From Phorcus lineatus (Eukaryota > Mollusca > Gastropoda > Trochida > Trochidae), in assembly GCA_921293015.1 (NCBI GenBank), contig OV121082.1:27231497-27295496 (forward strand): a stretch of 64,000 nucleotides of DNA, given 5' to 3'. Both the position numbers and the translations under genes were made by a program. The number at the start of each line of letters is the position of its first letter. Within the stretch, counting starts at the first letter, position 1. Shown here piece after piece: positions 59,274 to 64,000 of the stretch. The notes under the pieces are model-generated. The model saw only the letters and a program-made list of their open reading frames with translations. It was not told the origin of the DNA and made no database searches.

Positions 59274-59318
59274 TTAAAGGTTCAACAAGTTAAATACTAT
59301 CCACTTAAGAGTGCTCAC

Positions 59319-59462
59319 TTCTGCATGACAAGGTCTTGATGAATGGAGGATTGGAAGGAGAAGGACTGCACATCCAACACATGGACACTGCCCCCCTCTG
59401 TTCCAAGAAGCACCTGATTCCCATCCAGTGACAGGCAACATGTTGACAAGCCCTTCATCTGT
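59319..59462 (-). CDS. llgl: llgl exon (first of three in window): N-terminal beta-propeller segment
   Basis: This 144-nt internal exon reads 47 full codons on the minus strand. It is preceded by a T-rich tract ending in TTTTGCAG and followed by the donor AA|GTGAGC. The peptide contains CCLSLDG, then LGTEGGSVHVLDV, then IHQDLVMQ. This is the characteristic Lgl-family blade in which LGTEGG(N/S)V is followed by a strand and a (Y/H)QD(V/L) motif. Lgl is a cytosolic and cortical WD40 scaffold, an aPKC substrate that acts with Scribble and Dlg in apical-basal polarity and also binds syntaxins. The exon starts in phase 2 and leaves two nucleotides (AA), completed by the first base of the exon at 30294. 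Upstream exons are not seen to the right and probably lie outside the window. A 290-bp MITE ends 45 bp past the donor. Tomosyn is the main alternative, but the following exons fit Lgl better. Confidence 0.9.
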
Positions 59463-61027
59463 CTGCAAAATTAAAAAAAAAAACAGTAAATGGTATTGTC
59501 ATCAATCAGCTGTAACTTAACCTCCTTTCCTTTATGTGTGAAAAGAACTGCAGAAATTGCCATGCTAGTGGAAAAAGTGTGAAATATATTGAACAATAGT
59601 TATGAGGTTTAATAATATTTTCAATGGTTACATACGCCATTCATCTGTGAAAATAAAATCTGTATTATCACCGATGAAATAGCAATGCGATTCTACTCGG
59701 TGAAATGACTCTACAATCATATGACGTCGTCCATGACATAAAGAAACAATTGAACCATGACATTGGATGGCAATGCTAGCAAAACAAACTTGCTACTCCA
59801 TAAAGTTGAGGTCATTTACGACCTTTTAGGAAATACTTAATGGAACAATTGCCCTTTCTTGTCAAATACCATGTATATCACATCTCATGAAGTAGAAAAT
59901 GTCCACTCCATTTGGAAGATAATCGATACACATGGTACTCAACAAGAAAGGTAAAATATTCTCTATGTATTCTTTAATAAACCATAAAAAGCACATATTT
60001 TCAATTGAAAACTATGCCAAGCAAATCATTGGTAATAAATTTCTCGCTAATAGGATTACTGTTTAAGATCCTGGTTTTATTGTGCTTGCCGTTATGGTTT
60101 CGATGTTCTACCCTGGAAACAGTATTGTAACTTGTGTTTCCACGGAAACAGCCTACAAACAAGTATGCTTTGCTGTTAAGAATAAACGAAGGATACTGTT
60201 CAATCAAAACAAAATAAAATCAAAAACTTTTGACAAACTCACACAACTTAAAAGAAATATTTTCAAGTCGTGTTTGTTATCATAATAAGTATTCAAATGC
60301 CAATAGACAAAGTAGCAAAGGCAGAGGAGATTGGATCCTTTCAGTCCTTTAATGACATTATTTCGAGACCCAAAAATAAATATCTTAAATTATTTATTAT
60401 TCAAATCAACCATCATGTTTTTCTGGATTTCTGTGATGAATTTGAACGTAAACGAGCCAAAATATAGAAACATTTATGATCCATATTCAGCTTCTCATAT
60501 TAACTTTGATCAAAATCAGATTTGTTGAGAACTTACCAGAAGATATGAACAATACAGGACTTAAAATAAACTTTGTAACAAAGACACCACATTTGAATAA
60601 TATAATATATTGCAAAATGATTTACTTTTATGTATAATCATGAATCTTAACGCCAGGTTTAATTAAAATCAGTTGATTACTTCAGAAGTTATGAGCCAGG
60701 CATGAATTGAAACCGTTTTCTGACAGAGTCATAGCTTCCAACCAAAAAATATAAAATCAAATTTAAAAAATCCAAAGTGATTGATTTTGACACATATTCA
60801 TGTAATTATTTATATCGCTACAAAATTTGATCAAAGCAAGATTAGTTTAGAAGTTGTGCGCCAGACAGGATTCGAAAACAATTTTGTAACAGTAACCCAA
60901 ACTTCTAAAATAATATTTTCAAAATTGTTCATCATGACAAACCTTCATGCAATAAAGTATCTGACTACCAATGAATCTATGTTATGTGATGAGTTGGACA
61001 GGATTTGAAAAAAATTTTCAAACCATT
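59463..61027. other. llgl intronic sequence; no gene recognised
   Basis: AT-rich; no Lgl-like exon upstream of 59462 was found by reading both splice patterns and peptides. Confidence 0.5.
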
Positions 61028-61463
61028 TTAGAAGCTCTAAATGCTTATACACGCTATCTAGAATACAGAGTTTAGCATCTTCTACGCCCTTCTTGCTCTA
61101 TATGCTGGTAAGGATCAAGCAAATGCCTAACATCACACAATAGGAAGTTTAAAATGTAAGCCCAAAACATTTCATAGCAATGAAAGTAAGAGCGACTGGT
61201 CTAAAGTAGTTTACTTCGATAGAATTATAATCTTCTTTGGTACTTGGAACAATCTTTGATCTTTTCCACATTTCAAGGATTATACTACAATCGATTGAGA
61301 GTTGATATAGTCGGTAAAATACATGGCATAACTGTTCACAACAACGTTTTAGAATGATGCTGCATAAACCATCAGGTCCCGGCGCTTTTGGTATATTAAG
61401 TTTTGAAAACTGCAATTTAACTGTGTCTGATGTTACAACAATGTTTTCTGCATCTTTGATGTT
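61028..61463 (-). mobile_element. Rex1/Babar-like LINE fragment, near-identical to 33978-34411
   Basis: The minus strand reads QFSKLNIPKAPGPDGLCS, LKRCCEQLCHVFYRLYQL and EMWKRSKIVPS (RT block 0-2). It differs from 33978-34411 at about 11 positions and keeps the standard KAPGPDGL. It ends abruptly at 61463 against TTAACTCATTAACACCGAGAG. Confidence 0.88.
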
Positions 61464-61624
61464 AACTCATTAACACCGAGAGTTTCAACGCCTGGGCCAC
61501 TGACCACATACACTGCTCGCTGTAGTGAGACCAATTAGTCAAAGCACAGGCTTTGAGGGCTAGTAATAAACGGAAACTGTCTAGCCTTGTACCATAAATT
61601 ATTATTTATGTATAATTATCTAAT

Positions 61625-62160
61625 GAATAAGGATAAGTGTAATGGCAATAAGTTGCAGACTTTGCACTTATTTAAACATTTACTTAATACCGAATCTTAT
61701 GTTTTGGCTTCTCTTCAGCGTTCACACCTCAGTACACTCAGTAAATTATGATGTGGTTCTCTTCCATTAGAAATAGAATTAGGTAGGTTTTCTCGGCCTA
61801 AAATTCCTCTTGAACAAAGATTATGTAAATTTTGTAACAGTAATAGTATAGAGGTTGAAATTCACTTTCTCACTGTTTGTAATTTTACACAGACTTAAGG
61901 TATGAATTTTGGAAATCTGTTTCTTCTGCCGATCCTTCCTTCTTACATCTCAATCCGACTGACCAGGCTGTATATCTTTTATCTACCAGTATGTTATGTA
62001 AGCCCTTGCTGACCTAATGTATCAAATGTACAGACGGAGGCTGAGCCTCACTTAACTTTTAATGATCTTTCTCCATCCTTTTATTCCTATGTTTTATATC
62101 ATATTTATCCATATTTTAATATATATTGATTGATATGAGGTAATATGGTGTCTCATAGGC
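61625..62160 (+). mobile_element. LINE C-terminal fragment
   Basis: The plus strand reads LPLEIELGRFSRPKIPLEQR, LCKFCNSNSIEVEIHFLTVC: the C-terminal region (CxxC...H...C) of the LINE class also seen at 23719-24063. Its 3' end runs into an 18-bp tandem repeat, a common LINE tail position. Stops interrupt the frame. Confidence 0.75.
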
Positions 62161-62175
62161 CCTGTGCTATCTTTT

Positions 62176-62253
62176 TATATGTATATGTTCATGTATATGT
62201 ATATGTTCATATATATGTATATGTTCATATATATGTATATGTTCATATATATG

Positions 62254-62304
<51 letters not shown>

Positions 62305-62324
62305 GAGAGAGAGAGAGAGAGAGA
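62176..62324. repeat. Compound microsatellite: 18-bp TATATGTATATGTTCATA x4.5 then (GA)n
   Basis: Four and a half 18-bp units (62176-62258) are followed by about 66 bp of GA with one GT interruption. It lies at the 3' end of a LINE fragment. Confidence 0.97.
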
Positions 62325-64000
62325 AATTGTTATTATTCTCTCACCAACTACAATTTACAAGTAAAGTACATAAGATATCGCACCATTTAAATTGGTCAAA
62401 AGGTTATGAGAGACAATTTCTCTTATTTGTACCTAAACAACAGTACTTAAAGAACAACACATGATCATGAGCGTTTGTCAATCTTCATGGTAGAATTTCT
62501 TTCTCAATCTACCACTACAGTGATTTGATGGCGGCATATTGTTTACTCCTTTGCAAGTACTAACACATAAACAGGTCACGTAACTCATATTTTCATTTAT
62601 GTTGATTTAAATGCATCTTCATTTGTAAATACAAATAATGCATGTCTACACATACTGAATAGTAAATACAGTGTCTGAACTTCAACTATCTGATCATAAT
62701 TAAGATATGGAAATGGTATCACGATTTAAGAGATTGACCGCAAGTAACATAAATAAATATAAAAGTAGTCGAATTATTGAATAGAATTATATTCACATGA
62801 AAACTTAAACTGTTATAGACATACCTATCACAAGTGCACGTTCTATCATTTCACAGGTTAGTTACATTATTATTGACCAATTGATTTATTTTGTTGGTAC
62901 TGTATCAACTCTAATTATAATATAACATGCGAATAACACCACCTCTTTGTCCCCTTCACAATCCCCTAAAAAAAGCATACAAACAACCATTCCAAAAACA
63001 CACAGCCACCTAACATCCATTTCCTTAACAAACGTAGTACCATAATGAAGTTATATCTACACTCATGTATACTTTTCATCTTTTAATTTTAAACACAAAA
63101 AAATACATCAAAACATGTATCAGTATTAGAATATTTTTAATAAACATTTAAATATTAACAGCTCTGTAATACAAACTACTACATGAAATGCACCTCAAAT
63201 CATAACAATATTTTATGTACAAACCAGTGTGTTAGAACTTTTCTAAAATCATCTAATCAGATAATGCACAATGTTGATAAGATGAATCAGGCAGACACAT
63301 CCGGTGTAGTGATTTTTTTGTAGACATGACAGGTTTGCAGATTTTGGGTTCGTAGGCAGATTGACTGTGGATTCATCAACATCGTAGAATGTGCAATAAC
63401 ATTATTATTTACAGGGATTAAATATGACTGATGATATGTTATCCTTTCATATTTAGTCTAAGCTAAAATATTACAATCTTCAGCATTGACAGGCAGATTA
63501 GCAGTGATAAAATCACTTAAACAAATAAAGGTCAATGAGATATTATCTTGAAATAATATAAAATCATACATTTGATGTCGCAAATTGATATCTTTTAATC
63601 TGTCCAGAACCCACCTTTCCATCTCTTTATGAATTAACAGTGTCTACCAACCCATCCACTTTTTTTTTTTCACAAAACGTTATAATCTTTTATGAAAAAT
63701 ATTTTGTAACCTTTGATCTTTACTTAAGACAAATTCACTGCACATGCTGCATAAGAATACATGGAGATGAAAAATTCTTCCTTAACTTGTTCCACCTCTC
63801 CTTTTCTTGTGCAAATCTTCTCTCTAAAACATCAAGTAAATCAGTTCGGAAAGCAGGTTTAGAGAAAATGAAGGGATATAGGTGCTGAGGGAGCAGGGCA
63901 AAGGATGGAGAGCATAAATAGAATCAAAATATTGGTAAAAAGACCTAAAAGGAGACATAAAGACAGAGTCATTAACAAAATGCTTTAGTACAAAAGTGTA
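62325..64000. other. No gene recognised
   Basis: AT-rich sequence with short frames only (for example 63640-63888 plus strand). No exon-like peptide was recognised. Confidence 0.5.

Larger units (their letters stand above)
30295..59318 (-). other. llgl: llgl intron, about 29.0 kb, filled with mobile elements
   Basis: This interval lies between two phase-matched llgl exons. It holds LINEs (30.5, 33.8 kb), two Tc1/mariner copies, a Penelope-like element, a split-repeat YR retrotransposon carrying a PIF/Harbinger-like insertion, a YR-type RT relic and several repeat families built from ~150-bp units. Both borders are GT-AG. Confidence 0.88.

Noticed and set aside
62145-62390. 81-codon frame with YVYVHIYVYV and ERERER
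   Set aside because: Translation of an 18-bp tandem repeat and a GA microsatellite.

Overview
The window looks like intronic DNA of an animal, most likely a marine mollusc and perhaps a gastropod. Evidence for this is the spliced host exons, AT-rich spacers, many dispersed repeats built from ~150-bp tandem units, short insertions of the GAGTGAGTGAG...TTTAACGCC type common in molluscs, and a mix of BEL/Pao, tyrosine-recombinase (YR), Penelope-like, LINE, Tc1/mariner and MITE copies. No operon, prokaryotic gene, CRISPR array or rRNA is visible.

Host gene. Three minus-strand exons (59319-59462, 30222-30294, 16172-16255) have canonical AG/GT borders and matching phases. Together they read as consecutive parts of the N-terminal beta-propeller of lethal(2) giant larvae (llgl), the WD40 cell-polarity scaffold. 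The introns between them are about 29.0 kb and 14.0 kb. Almost everything else recognised here is therefore transposon or repeat DNA inside or beside llgl introns.

Layout. 1-2.3 kb: BEL/Pao 3' end, LTR start and a 23-bp higher-order minisatellite. 2.5-6.2 kb: a short inverted-repeat element beside a larger one carrying YR and gag-like parts. 7.8-9.0 kb: TGTCCCCC-ended repeat. 10.4-11.0 kb: CACTG-ended element with a 93-codon ORF. 13.3-14.0 kb: Tc1 relic. 15-18.6 kb: unit-built repeats around llgl exon 3. 18.6-22.6 kb: hairpin, LINE scrap and a DIRS-like relic. 23.6-27.6 kb: second CACTG-ended element split by a 3.4-kb LINE. 28-29.7 kb: perfect 44-bp palindrome, promoter-like motifs and tandem duplications. 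30.2 kb: llgl exon 2. 30.5-34.6 kb: LINE scraps and a Tc1 relic split by a second TGTCCCCC element. 37.5-40.8 kb: Penelope-like element with a hammerhead ribozyme. 40.8-43.3 kb: more repeats. 43.6-51.1 kb: YR retrotransposon with A1...B1-A2-B2 split direct repeats, containing a fold-back interrupted by a PIF/Harbinger-like element. 52.4-53.3 kb: another YR-type RT relic. 54.8-56.0 kb: Tc1 copy holding a 36-bp SINE-like insertion. 58.1-59.3 kb: repeats and a TTAA-flanked MITE 45 bp from an llgl splice donor. 59.3 kb: llgl exon 1 of this window. 61-62.3 kb: two LINE scraps and compound microsatellites.

No gene network can be read beyond llgl; the other coding remnants belong to mobile elements, mostly decayed. 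All family calls come from reading motifs by eye, without database searches.
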